A program made the translations under genes and the position numbers. This document shows positions 1-8,669 of a stretch of DNA of 64,000 bases, one piece after another. Each line of letters starts with the position of its first letter. Position 1 is the stretch's first letter. Below the pieces are notes generated by a model. It was not told the DNA's origin, did no database searches, and saw only the letters and a list, made by a program, of their open reading frames with translations. The stretch spans positions 186,001 through 250,000 of the forward strand of contig NZ_CANMCZ010000003.1 in assembly GCF_947496485.1 (NCBI RefSeq), given 5' to 3'. This DNA comes from an uncultured Winogradskyella sp. (GTDB lineage: Bacteria > Bacteroidota > Bacteroidia > Flavobacteriales > Flavobacteriaceae).

Positions 1-154
1 CTACAGGTTTTATGGTCAATTTAAGGGTTATAATTAATTTACAATATGAGTTTATAAATGACCCATATCCAAGATGATATTAAAAGCTGATGAGTTAGAT
101 TCTATTTCCTAATGAATAAAAATAAATTTGATAATAGCCAAAGTGCTCATTTAG
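1..154. other. Left-edge non-coding stretch
   Basis: AT-rich sequence downstream of the FkbM-type gene. I see no convincing reading frame, hairpin terminator or RNA gene here; the neighbouring gene on the left lies outside the window. Confidence 0.5.
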
Positions 155-979
155 CTATAGGTCAATTTTAAGTTTCTGAAATATTTCATTTTTAGATTTA
201 TGAATACAAAACACATTAAAGAATTCTCCAAAATAATCAGTCATTAATTTATCATCTCTTATTATTTCTTTATGAGGATTGATTAAGACATAATTAAAAT
301 CACGTAGTAATTTTAGAACTTCGGGTATCTTATCAGAAATTTCAACCATTATAGTAGGCGCATGTAGTTCAAGGATGTTTTTCATTCCTTGGAGAGCAAA
401 TAATTCTGCCCCTTCGACATCTATTTTAATGAAATCCGGTTTTTCATCTGGGTACTCTTGTTCCATGAAGCTATCAAGAGTAATCGTTTCAACCTCAATA
501 ACTGTTTTTGTAGCGGTTAACCCAGAGTTTTCCAACACTTCATCAAAAACTTTGTAGTCGCTCAACAAGGAATTATTTTGTCCAGATAAGTTTTCGACAT
601 AAAAATTTGCCGTACCATTTTCAAAGGATACAGCTTTTTCAATTATCCGAATACTATCATAGCAATCAATATTTCTTTTTAAATACACTAAGTTATTATG
701 CTCAGGCTCAAAAACTATTAATTTCTTAGAGTCGTTCATCAAATGACAAAAATACTGACTAAAATAGCCAATATTTGCACCAATATCTATTGCAAAACTA
801 CAGTCAGGAAGGATTTCAGCGAATAGATCAATAGTTTCTCGTTCTCTTCTTATCCCATAATACCAATAGCCTTTATGTAAGAATGCATCCAGATAAAAAG
901 GCTTTTTTGTTAAATGATGTCGGATTTTAATTGTACCTGGATTGAACCATCTCAAAAGTTTAATTACTAACTTTCTCAT
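155..979 (-). CDS. FkbM family SAM-dependent methyltransferase
   Basis: The 274-residue protein has the class I methyltransferase SAM-binding motif DIGANIG at residues 65-71 and the FkbM-type acidic motif IKIDVEGAE near residue 190, followed by a short C-terminal lobe. There is no signal peptide, so it is cytoplasmic. FkbM proteins O-methylate sugars or small molecules, and in Bacteroidota they often sit in polysaccharide clusters; the acceptor cannot be read from the sequence. It stands alone on this strand, about 120 bp downstream of a decayed nitronate monooxygenase fragment, so the neighbours say nothing about its substrate. The ATG at 979 is the only start that keeps the whole fold. Confidence 0.85.
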   Translation of the reverse strand: MRKLVIKLLRWFNPGTIKIRHHLTKKPFYLDAFLHKGYWYYGIRRERETIDLFAEILPDCSFAIDIGANIGYFSQYFCHLMNDSKKLIVFEPEHNNLVYLKRNIDCYDSIRIIEKAVSFENGTANFYVENLSGQNNSLLSDYKVFDEVLENSGLTATKTVIEVETITLDSFMEQEYPDEKPDFIKIDVEGAELFALQGMKNILELHAPTIMVEISDKIPEVLKLLRDFNYVLINPHKEIIRDDKLMTDYFGEFFNVFCIHKSKNEIFQKLKIDL

Positions 980-1100
980 ATTACTTTTATTTATGCCAAC
1001 AGACCCTAAGCAAAGTTAGTATTTAATTTTGTAAAATTAAGTTGAGTGATTTTGGTTCAACTATTGTGGCATTAAGACTAGCTAATTTTAGTTTTTACAT

Positions 1101-1220
1101 TGAAATTATATTTTGCTTGGCTTCATCAAACTCACTGACCATATCCTTTACAATCTCAGCCACAGGTTTATATTGGATCAATCCAGCGATTTAGGCAATC
1201 TCAAGTTCTCAGTCTTCTAA
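1101..1220 (-). pseudogene. Decayed 3' end of nitronate monooxygenase
   Basis: Read on the minus strand this stretch encodes EIA*IAGLIQYKPVAEIVKD followed by MVSEFDEAKQ. This matches the C-terminus of the intact nitronate monooxygenase at 4015-4956 (EIGQIAGLIHNIKPVAEIVK then EMVSEFEEAKQ). A hand alignment gives about 80% nucleotide identity over some 114 bp, with one 3-bp deletion and a stop codon where the intact gene has Gln. No start or catalytic part remains. It begins 2 bp beyond the stop codon of the 875-residue surface protein, so that gene is sandwiched between the intact gene and this remnant. Confidence 0.85.
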
Positions 1221-1222
1221 AA

Positions 1223-3850
1223 CTAATCAACTATTAATCTTTTGATTACATTAATTGAATTATTCTTTTGCTTTATATTGACTAAGTAAATACCCGACGG
1301 AAGGTCTCCAACATAAAGCTGTTGCTCATTTTCGTCGTAGGTTCTTAATCGATTTCCTGCTATACCATATATAGTGATTGATTCTAGAGGCATTTTAGAA
1401 TAAACTCTAAAATATTGTTTAGCTGGATTAGGATTTATAGAGATCTCATTTAAGTCACTATTAAAATCATTTACTCCAAGAACGGCATTATCTATACTAA
1501 AAGAAAAGACTAATTCAATTCTTTCATTAAGAGTACTGTTTCTATTTTGAGTGTCTACACTATCACCAGTTGTTGTAGAAACAGTTCTTATTGCGTTAAT
1601 AATTAAATCGTTAAAATCTGTTTCTATGTAATCCTCATATTCTCTAGCTAAATAGAGCTCGTTATTAACAATAACAAAATCTTCATTAACAACCTGATTT
1701 CCATCATCATCAACAAAATAATACTGAATATTTAAATCGTCACTATCACTAATAAATGTACCAATCAATGTATTTGGAGCAGGTAGTATAACAATCGTAT
1801 CTACAGGAGAGAATATTACGTCAGTAATTGTCAAGCAAGTCGTACTAATATCTAAGTTTGAATTATTTCTTATGTAGTAATACGATTCATTATCATCTAC
1901 TTGTTGAATTTGAATTAAATTACAAACATTAAATGCAGTTAATGACTCATTTCCTGAAACGTATAAGTAATTCGCTATCGTTGTCAAAGCTGGTGCATTA
2001 ACAACTTCTAAACTAAGATTTCTATCAAAATAAATATGACTACCAGTATTTTCTAACATTGGAAAATCCACTTCAACTAAATTTACATTTTGATAAAAAT
2101 AAATAGAACCATTAACAGAAGTTAAATTTGTAAAAACCAGTTTTGTAGGCGTAATAAAACTATTATCCTTATGATAATAAATATTATCAAGGGTTGTATC
2201 TGTAATCTCTATAGTAGTTATAGTTTCATTTATTATATCTTCAACGTTGATAGTGAACTCACTTTCTAATTTTTCGCCTAAATGATTTCTCACACCAATT
2301 TCTATTACATATTCATTTCTTCCTTCAAAATCTAAAGGGGTATTTGTGACTAATTCATTTCCTATTATTAAAAAGTTCTCATTATCATCAAATTCATATT
2401 CAGTTAAATAATATATTAAATCTTCATTAGAGCCATTACTATCTGCTGACAAAGTGCCAATAATGGTATTTAAATCTTGATTCTCACTAATTATAGAATT
2501 ACTTATAATTAGATTATTTGGAGCACCAATACTAAAACATTGAGGCTCCGCATCTATGATACTATTATTATTTGAAACATTATAATAAGGTAATGAAGAG
2601 TCGTCTTGTACTATTTCTGTAAGATTACAAATATTTAATTCTAATAATGATTCATTACCAGAAACAGATAAATACCTAGTTACTGATGTTAAATTAGGCG
2701 CGTTAATAATCTCTAAACTAAGGTTTCCATTAAAATAAAAATAGCTACCTGTGCTCTCTAATAATGGAAAATCAACTTCAACCAGGCTTAAATTTTGATG
2801 AAAATAAATAGAACTTCCAGCATTTTGTAATAAAGGAAAATCGACTTCAACTAAATTTACATTTTGATGAAAATAAATAGAACCACTAACAGAAGTTAGA
2901 TTGGTAAACACAAGTTTTGTAGGTTCTGTAAAACTATTTTGATGGTAATAAACATTATCTAGTGTTGTATCTGTGATTTCAATTGTAGTAACATTCTCAT
3001 TTATTACATCTTCTACATTTATAGTAAACTGAATTTCTAACTTTTCACCTAAAAGATTTCTCACTCCTACTTCTACTACATACTCGTTCTTTGTTTCGTA
3101 GTCAAAAGATGAATTTGTAATTAATTGATTTCCATCTATTGAAAAGTCTTCATTGTCAAATTCATATTCTGTTAAATAATATATTAAGTCTTCATTAGGA
3201 CCATTACTATCAGCTGATAACGTTCCTACTAAACTATTGACATCTTCATTCTCACTAATTATCACATTACTTATTACAAGATTATTAGGAGCACCAATAC
3301 TGAAACATTGTGGAACTGCATCAATAACACTATTATTATTAGAAATATTATAATAAGGTAATGAAGAAGAGAATTCTTCTGGTAATATTTCTGTAAGACT
3401 ACATATATTTAATTCTGTTAAAGACACATTACCTGAAATAGATAAATATCTGGTTACAGATGTTAAACTAGGTGCATTAATAATCTCCAAATTAAGGTTT
3501 CCATTAAAATAAAAATAACTACCAATGCTTTCTAATAATGGAAATTCAACTTTAACTAAATCATTATTTTGATGAAAATAAATAGAGCTTTCAACATTTT
3601 GTAGTAATGGAAATTCTACTTCAACTAAATTTACATTTTGATGAAAATAAATAGAACCACTAACAGAAGTTAAATTTGTAAACACTAGCTTTGTTGGCTC
3701 TGTAAAACTATTTTGATGATAATAAACACTATTAAGTGATGTATCAGTAATTTCAATAACTACAGGATCAGTAAAATCATTATCTGAGGAGATTAAAGCA
3801 TAGGTAAAATTACTTACAACAATTAATATTAACGTGATTATTCTTTTCAT
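1223..3850 (-). CDS. Modular T9SS surface protein with L-domain-like and cadherin-like repeats
   Basis: The 875-residue exported protein has a signal peptide (residues 1 to about 19), then modules of about 260-270 residues. Each module starts with an xIEITDTxLxxxYYH motif, runs through short leucine-rich beta-helix-like repeats built on SIYFHQNxxLVEVxFPLL (receptor L-domain-like), and ends with a cadherin-like stretch (ISENxD...VGTLSADSN...FTINVED). Two modules are complete (about 30-290 and 291-555). A third begins at about 556 but is shortened. The last 75 residues (NPNPAKQYFRVYS ... GIYLVNIKQ ... KRLIVD) form a T9SS type A sorting domain, so the protein should be anchored on or released from the cell surface. 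The modules are nearly identical over long stretches, which points to recent internal duplication. Likely an adhesin or binding protein; the ligand is unknown. Confidence 0.8.
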   Translation of the reverse strand: MKRIITLILIVVSNFTYALISSDNDFTDPVVIEITDTSLNSVYYHQNSFTEPTKLVFTNLTSVSGSIYFHQNVNLVEVEFPLLQNVESSIYFHQNNDLVKVEFPLLESIGSYFYFNGNLNLEIINAPSLTSVTRYLSISGNVSLTELNICSLTEILPEEFSSSLPYYNISNNNSVIDAVPQCFSIGAPNNLVISNVIISENEDVNSLVGTLSADSNGPNEDLIYYLTEYEFDNEDFSIDGNQLITNSSFDYETKNEYVVEVGVRNLLGEKLEIQFTINVEDVINENVTTIEITDTTLDNVYYHQNSFTEPTKLVFTNLTSVSGSIYFHQNVNLVEVDFPLLQNAGSSIYFHQNLSLVEVDFPLLESTGSYFYFNGNLSLEIINAPNLTSVTRYLSVSGNESLLELNICNLTEIVQDDSSLPYYNVSNNNSIIDAEPQCFSIGAPNNLIISNSIISENQDLNTIIGTLSADSNGSNEDLIYYLTEYEFDDNENFLIIGNELVTNTPLDFEGRNEYVIEIGVRNHLGEKLESEFTINVEDIINETITTIEITDTTLDNIYYHKDNSFITPTKLVFTNLTSVNGSIYFYQNVNLVEVDFPMLENTGSHIYFDRNLSLEVVNAPALTTIANYLYVSGNESLTAFNVCNLIQIQQVDDNESYYYIRNNSNLDISTTCLTITDVIFSPVDTIVILPAPNTLIGTFISDSDDLNIQYYFVDDDGNQVVNEDFVIVNNELYLAREYEDYIETDFNDLIINAIRTVSTTTGDSVDTQNRNSTLNERIELVFSFSIDNAVLGVNDFNSDLNEISINPNPAKQYFRVYSKMPLESITIYGIAGNRLRTYDENEQQLYVGDLPSGIYLVNIKQKNNSINVIKRLIVD

Positions 3851-4014
3851 TTATTTAAATTTTATAATAAGATTAAGGTTTTAAAAATCATAAAACCAAA
3901 GTATTAAAGCATGTAGTATAATACTTATAAGTTTCAAATCTATAAGATAATTTTTAGAAATCTGTAATTTCACTCAATAGTTTCGTTATAATACTTTTAT
4001 TTACTGACGAGAAA

Positions 4015-4956
4015 TTATAATTGGCTAGTAATCTGCTTAGCTTCCTCGAACTCACTCACCATCTCCTTTACAATCTCAGCTACAGGTTTTATATTATGTA
4101 TGAGTCCAGCGATTTGTCCAATCTCTAATTCACCATCTTCTAAATCGCCTTCAAACATGCCACGTTTGGCTCTTGCTCTTCCTAACAATTCTTTGAGTTG
4201 CTCTTGTGTTGGCCCTGTCTTATAGAGTTCTTGTAATTCGTTGTAGAATTTATTTTTAATAAGTCGTACTGGTGCTAATTCTTTTAAAGTGAGTTGTGTG
4301 TCTCCTTCTTTAGCATCAATCACAACTTGCTTAAAGGCTTGGTGTGCTGAAGATTCTTCACTAGCTACAAATCGGCTACCTACTTGTACTCCATCAGCTC
4401 CCAAAACCATACAGGCTAACATAGCTTTTCCTGTGGCAATACCTCCTGCTGCTATGAGTGGAATATGTAATTGTTCTTTTACCATAGGAATCAATGTTAG
4501 CGTTGTCGTCTCATCTCTTCCGTTGTGTCCTCCTGCTTCAAAACCTTCGGCTACAATTGCATCGACTCCTGCATCTTGTGCCTTTAGGGCAAACTTTACA
4601 CTACTTACAACATGCACTACAGTTATCCCCTTATCTTGTAACCATTCGGTCCAAGTCTTTGGATTTCCGGCAGAAGTGAATACAATTTTCACACCTTCTT
4701 CTACAATTATATCCATTATCTCTTCAATATTTGGATATAACATGGGCACGTTAACACCGAATGGTTTATCAGTGGCTGCATTACATTTTTGAATATGTTC
4801 TCGCAGCACATCTGGATACATTGAGCCTGCACCAATTAAACCTAAAATTCCCGAGTTACTTGCTGCTGAAGCTAGTCTCCAACCACTGTTCCAAATCATT
4901 CCAGCTTGGATGATTGGGTATTTTATATTAAAAAGCGTTGTGATTCTGTTTGCCAT
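4015..4956 (-). CDS. Nitronate monooxygenase family flavoprotein
   Basis: This 313-residue TIM-barrel FMN protein belongs to the nitronate monooxygenase / 2-nitropropane dioxygenase (FabK-like) family. Visible signatures are the N-terminal YPIIQAGM, the AGGHNGR motif with His144 at the usual catalytic position, and the phosphate-binding loops AAGGIATGKAM and GADGVQVGSRF. It oxidises alkyl nitronates, or may act as an FMN-dependent reductase like FabK; the sequence does not decide. The start ATG directly abuts the stop codon of the upstream S8 protease gene (TAA then ATG with no gap read from the plus-strand side), so it is translated from the mnmA-protease operon. A decayed copy of its 3' end lies at 1101-1220. 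Confidence 0.88.
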   Translation of the reverse strand: MANRITTLFNIKYPIIQAGMIWNSGWRLASAASNSGILGLIGAGSMYPDVLREHIQKCNAATDKPFGVNVPMLYPNIEEIMDIIVEEGVKIVFTSAGNPKTWTEWLQDKGITVVHVVSSVKFALKAQDAGVDAIVAEGFEAGGHNGRDETTTLTLIPMVKEQLHIPLIAAGGIATGKAMLACMVLGADGVQVGSRFVASEESSAHQAFKQVVIDAKEGDTQLTLKELAPVRLIKNKFYNELQELYKTGPTQEQLKELLGRARAKRGMFEGDLEDGELEIGQIAGLIHNIKPVAEIVKEMVSEFEEAKQITSQL

Positions 4957-6573
4957 TTATTGCTTTATGAATTTATAGGTTTTTGATGTTGTTTCAGATG
5001 ATAATTTCATCAAATAAATCCCAACTGAAAATTTAGAAACATCAATTAAAGACAATTCATCTTTAAGATTAGTTTGATAAACTTTTTGACCTAATTGATT
5101 ATAAATTGACAATTCTATAGTATTTAAAATTGATGGTAATCTCAGATTTAATACATCTTTAACAGGATTTGGATAAAAGCTAAAATCTTCAAGCAACGCT
5201 TCATCAACAGATAATGCCATGTTTCTCGCTAAATCTAAATCTGGAATACCATAACCTAAAAAATCATCTGGAGAATTAAACTGCGATGCAGATTGCCTTA
5301 CATAATTCATAACTTCTGTTGGAGATGCATCTGGAATGGCTTGCCACAAAGATGCTATACCACCACACAGTATTGGTCCACTAAATGAGGTTCCGTTATT
5401 TTGAGTAATCGTATTGTTTTGGTCTACAACATAAGCCGATCCACCTCTAGCTACAACATCTGGTTTCTGGTATCCTACTTGTGCTGTACTACCTTGAGAA
5501 CTAAAGGACACATAATTTCCATCAGCATTAACAGCTCCTATTGATAAAACATCTGGTGAATCTGCTGGCGCACCAACCGTTTGCCATGCAGTTGCACCAG
5601 CATTACCTGCACTAACTACGACTAAAATTCCTTTTTCGGAAGCAATGGATGCTCCTCTGGTTATATAAGTTGTTTGGCCATTCATATCTGCTGGTGTGTA
5701 ATCATAGTTTGCATTATCAAATACACGATAACCAAGCGATGTATTAATCATATCTACACCCAAACTATCTGCACGTTCTGCAGCTTCCACCCAATAGCTT
5801 TCCTCTACTGGTGTTTCGCTACCAGTTTCTTCCGTTATAAACAAATAATATTTAGCATCTGGCGCTGTACCAACAAATTGATCTTGTATAAAACCTGCCA
5901 TAGTACTTAATACTCGTGTACCATGACTACTTCCTGAAAAAGCATATACATCTGAAGTTTTATTTACAAAATCATAACCATCTAACAAATCTCCATTATC
6001 TCTTAAACGCTGAAAAGCTCCCATAGTATTCACATTCGGAAAACCAGAGTCCATAACTGCAATCGTAATACCTTCACCTGTAAAATCTGCAACATGCAAA
6101 TTATCTACATTAATCATTTCTATCTGATTCTGAGTATCACCATAAGTAAACACAATATTCTCATCTTCTATATCTGTTTTATCTTGAATAACTTCTGAAC
6201 GTGAAGCTACGTCTAAATTATTATTTGCAAAATCAATACTGTCTACATATGTCAACGTACTTAAAGCGTTAATGTCAGTTTCAATCCCTCTAACATGAAC
6301 AGCATTAAACCATTTAGATTTAGCTAGAACTGTGATTCCTGCTTGGGTTTTTAAATTTGATATGTACGCTTCATTAACGGGTACATCGCGTTCATCTATT
6401 GCTATATTATGATTTTGTTTTCTATCAATGGATTTCTGAGTAAGTATTGAGATAGGATTGGCCAAAGCAGCTGCAACATTTGGCTTATCTGCAAGATAAA
6501 TCCAAGCATCTTCTTGAGCGTAGCTATTTATTTTAAATAAGAGCAATAAAAGCATGGTTAGCTTTCTTAACAT
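4957..6573 (-). CDS. S8 (subtilisin-like) serine protease with T9SS sorting domain
   Basis: I take the ATG at 6573 (538 residues, starting MLRKLTMLLL) because it begins a signal peptide ending at SYAQ; the longer frame back to 6636 only overlaps mnmA. An N-terminal inhibitor-like propeptide (about 20-140) is followed by the peptidase S8 domain with the triad Asp175 (VMDSG), His217 (SSHGTRV) and Ser396 (NGTSFSGP), and the oxyanion Asn324 (SAGNAG). The last 75 residues (FYPNPVKDVLNLRL ... GIYLMKLSSE ... YKFIKQ) form a T9SS type A sorting domain. It is thus a secreted or surface protease. It lies between mnmA and the nitronate monooxygenase gene in one transcription unit, with no obvious functional link to either. 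Confidence 0.92.
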   Translation of the reverse strand: MLRKLTMLLLLLFKINSYAQEDAWIYLADKPNVAAALANPISILTQKSIDRKQNHNIAIDERDVPVNEAYISNLKTQAGITVLAKSKWFNAVHVRGIETDINALSTLTYVDSIDFANNNLDVASRSEVIQDKTDIEDENIVFTYGDTQNQIEMINVDNLHVADFTGEGITIAVMDSGFPNVNTMGAFQRLRDNGDLLDGYDFVNKTSDVYAFSGSSHGTRVLSTMAGFIQDQFVGTAPDAKYYLFITEETGSETPVEESYWVEAAERADSLGVDMINTSLGYRVFDNANYDYTPADMNGQTTYITRGASIASEKGILVVVSAGNAGATAWQTVGAPADSPDVLSIGAVNADGNYVSFSSQGSTAQVGYQKPDVVARGGSAYVVDQNNTITQNNGTSFSGPILCGGIASLWQAIPDASPTEVMNYVRQSASQFNSPDDFLGYGIPDLDLARNMALSVDEALLEDFSFYPNPVKDVLNLRLPSILNTIELSIYNQLGQKVYQTNLKDELSLIDVSKFSVGIYLMKLSSETTSKTYKFIKQ

Positions 6574-6590
6574 GGCTTTTTCTTTGCAAT

Positions 6591-7778
6591 TTAAGAAATT
6601 ACTCCTGAACCTAACAATTCGTCTTCTATGTACCAAGCTACAAATTGACCTTCGGTAATTGCAGATTGTTTGTTTTCAAATTCCACGTATAGACCAGTCT
6701 CAACTTTATGTAAAGTCGCTTTTTCTAATGCTTGTCTGTATCTAATTCTTGCTAAAACAGGTAAAGTTTCACCTTCGGTTAAAGCTAAATCTTCTCTTAC
6801 CCAATGTAGCTCATCATTAGTTACAAACAACGTATTTCTATATAAACCAGGATGGTTTTTTCCCTGACCAGTGTAAATAATGTTTTCTTCAACATCTGTG
6901 TCAATAACAAAAAGTGGTTCTACAGTTCCACCAACAGCCAAACCTTTTCGTTGTCCTTTAGTAAAATAATGTGCACCTTGATGCTTGCCAACAACTTTTC
7001 CATCAGTAACTGAATATTCTGGTTTTCTAGATAAATATTCCAATTCACTTTCTTTAGAATTGAATATTGGAACTGCCTCATTATAAATTTCAAAAGAATC
7101 TGCAACCTCAACAATGACTCCTTCTTTAGGCTTTAATTGTTGTTGTAAAAAGTCTGGTAATCTAACTTTACCAATAAAACATAGGCCTTGGGAATCTTTC
7201 TTTTCAGCCGTTATTAAGTCTTGTGCTTTTGCTATTTCTCTAACTTCAGGTTTTGTTAATTCACCTAATGGAAATAGAGCTTTGCTTAATTGCGCTTGAG
7301 ATAACTGACATAAAAAATAGGATTGATCTTTGTTAGTATCTACGCCAGCTAAAAGTCGATGAATCTCTTTTCCATCTTTTATAATGGTTCCTTTTCTGCA
7401 ATAATGACCTGTAGCGACGTAATCTGCTCCTAATTCTAATGCGATATCCATAAAGACATCAAACTTTATTTCGCGATTACATAAAACATCAGGATTTGGT
7501 GTTCGTCCTTTTTCGTATTCATTAAACATATAATCCACAATACGCTCTTTGTATTGTACACTTAAATCTACAGTTTGAAAAGGAATACCAAGCTTTTCCG
7601 CTACTAACATGGCATCATTGCTATCCTCTAACCAAGGGCATTCATCTGAAATGGTTACAGAATCATCGTGCCAATTTTTCATAAATAAACCTATAACCTC
7701 ATAGCCTTGCGCTTTTAAAAGATAAGCAGCAACGCTAGAATCCACACCTCCAGAAAGTCCTACTATGACTCGTTTCAT
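6591..7778 (-). CDS. mnmA: tRNA-specific 2-thiouridylase MnmA
   Basis: This cytoplasmic 395-residue enzyme inserts sulfur at C2 of the wobble uridine (U34) of tRNA-Lys, tRNA-Glu and tRNA-Gln. The PP-loop SGGVDSS is at residues 9-15. The two catalytic cysteines are Cys100 (VLCNREIKF) and Cys200 (SQGLCFIGK), and the TGHYCR and [10 protein letters not shown] motifs are intact. Length and order fit the family. It is the first gene of a three-gene unit with the S8 protease and the nitronate monooxygenase. A minus-strand -7 box (TAATTTTG at 7819-7826) lies 40 bp upstream of its start, just after the terminator of the preceding gene. Confidence 0.97.
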   Translation of the reverse strand: MKRVIVGLSGGVDSSVAAYLLKAQGYEVIGLFMKNWHDDSVTISDECPWLEDSNDAMLVAEKLGIPFQTVDLSVQYKERIVDYMFNEYEKGRTPNPDVLCNREIKFDVFMDIALELGADYVATGHYCRKGTIIKDGKEIHRLLAGVDTNKDQSYFLCQLSQAQLSKALFPLGELTKPEVREIAKAQDLITAEKKDSQGLCFIGKVRLPDFLQQQLKPKEGVIVEVADSFEIYNEAVPIFNSKESELEYLSRKPEYSVTDGKVVGKHQGAHYFTKGQRKGLAVGGTVEPLFVIDTDVEENIIYTGQGKNHPGLYRNTLFVTNDELHWVREDLALTEGETLPVLARIRYRQALEKATLHKVETGLYVEFENKQSAITEGQFVAWYIEDELLGSGVIS

Positions 7779-7818
7779 TTGTACAAATTTATTTTCTTTT
7801 TTGTTCGAAAAACTTCGG

Positions 7819-7826
7819 CAAAATTA
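7819..7826 (-). promoter_or_regulatory. Putative -7 box for mnmA
   Basis: On the minus strand it reads TAATTTTG, an exact match to the Bacteroidota -7 consensus TAnnTTTG, 40 bp before the mnmA ATG. I see no clear -33 TTTG at the right distance, as that position lies in the upstream terminator. Confidence 0.4.
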
Positions 7827-7833
7827 CAAAATA

Positions 7834-7859
7834 AAAAAGGTAATCTTATTAAGATTACC
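7834..7859 (-). terminator. Rho-independent terminator after the MORN-repeat gene
   Basis: On the minus strand the hairpin GGTAATCTT-AAT-AAGATTACC (9-bp perfect stem) is followed by TTTTTTATTTT. It lies about 34 bp beyond the stop codon of the gene at 7893-8603 and separates it from mnmA. Confidence 0.85.
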
Positions 7860-7892
7860 ATTTCTAAATTCTATTAATGTAATAGCTAAAAA

Positions 7893-8603
7893 CTATTCGT
7901 ATTTCTTAATGACCTTGTTATTTGTGTGATCAATTTCTTTAGCTATTTTTCCATCTTTATAATACTTCCAAACACCTTTTTTTTGATTAGCAATATAATT
8001 GCCTTCAGAATCTTTCTTACCAGAAGCATCATAATTAATGGTTTTACCCTCTAATTTATCATTCTTATACTGAGATGATTTAATTAAAACTTCATTTTCT
8101 AAAAACCATTTAGCTTCACCATTTAGTTGACCATTTTTATAAGATGCTTGCTCTGCAACTAAACCATTATCATAATAAACATAGCGTTCACCTTCTAGCG
8201 TTCCTTCATCATTAAAATTTTCTACAATCATTTTTTTAGTAGAATCCTTATGATAATATATCCACTGACCGACAAAACGCTTGCCATCCATTTTACCTTT
8301 ACTAATTATTTTCTTATTTGAAGCATAAAAGGTAATATCGGCTATACTATCCTTTTCATTGAACACCTTTATGGCACTTAAAACACTTTTCCCTTTCGAT
8401 AATGTATAAAACTTAAATGAGTCAACTTCCTTGCCATGAACAAATGTGCCTTCATATCGTTTTTGATCTGTTTGATGATAGTTTTTTGTCCACAAACCGT
8501 GACGTTTACCCGCTTTATCGAACTGATTAACCGATTTTTGGGCGTATATGGTTGTTAAAGTTATTGTAAAAAATAAGCACAAAAACACTTTTTGTTTAAT
8601 CAT
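7893..8603 (-). CDS. Exported MORN-variant repeat protein (YwqK-type)
   Basis: The 236-residue protein has a signal peptide (about residues 1-21, ending TIYAQ) and then at least six copies of the MORN-variant motif (GxWxxYYxxG-like), for example GKRHGLWTKNYH, GQWIYYHKDS, EGERYVYYDNG, NGEAKWFLEN and KGVWKYYKDGK. Databases often call such proteins YwqK-family antitoxins, but in Bacteroidota exported multi-repeat versions like this have no toxin partner, and none is seen here. A role in the periplasm or on the surface is inferred from the signal peptide alone. The gene stands alone with its own terminator and is divergent from the fasciclin gene, with 66 bp between starts. Confidence 0.75.
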   Translation of the reverse strand: MIKQKVFLCLFFTITLTTIYAQKSVNQFDKAGKRHGLWTKNYHQTDQKRYEGTFVHGKEVDSFKFYTLSKGKSVLSAIKVFNEKDSIADITFYASNKKIISKGKMDGKRFVGQWIYYHKDSTKKMIVENFNDEGTLEGERYVYYDNGLVAEQASYKNGQLNGEAKWFLENEVLIKSSQYKNDKLEGKTINYDASGKKDSEGNYIANQKKGVWKYYKDGKIAKEIDHTNNKVIKKYE

Positions 8604-8669
8604 TTTGTAATTTCGTTAAACAAACTAATTAAAGTTTGAAATGTTGAACAATTTTAAAAACTCAAAAAA

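Noticed and set aside
4289..4792. 167-codon frame opposite the nitronate monooxygenase gene
   Set aside because: It is fully antisense to a well-conserved enzyme and has no recognisable protein features.
7893..8603. Antitoxin of a toxin-antitoxin pair
   Set aside because: The protein is exported and built of MORN-like repeats, and no toxin gene is adjacent; the YwqK label is by repeat similarity only.
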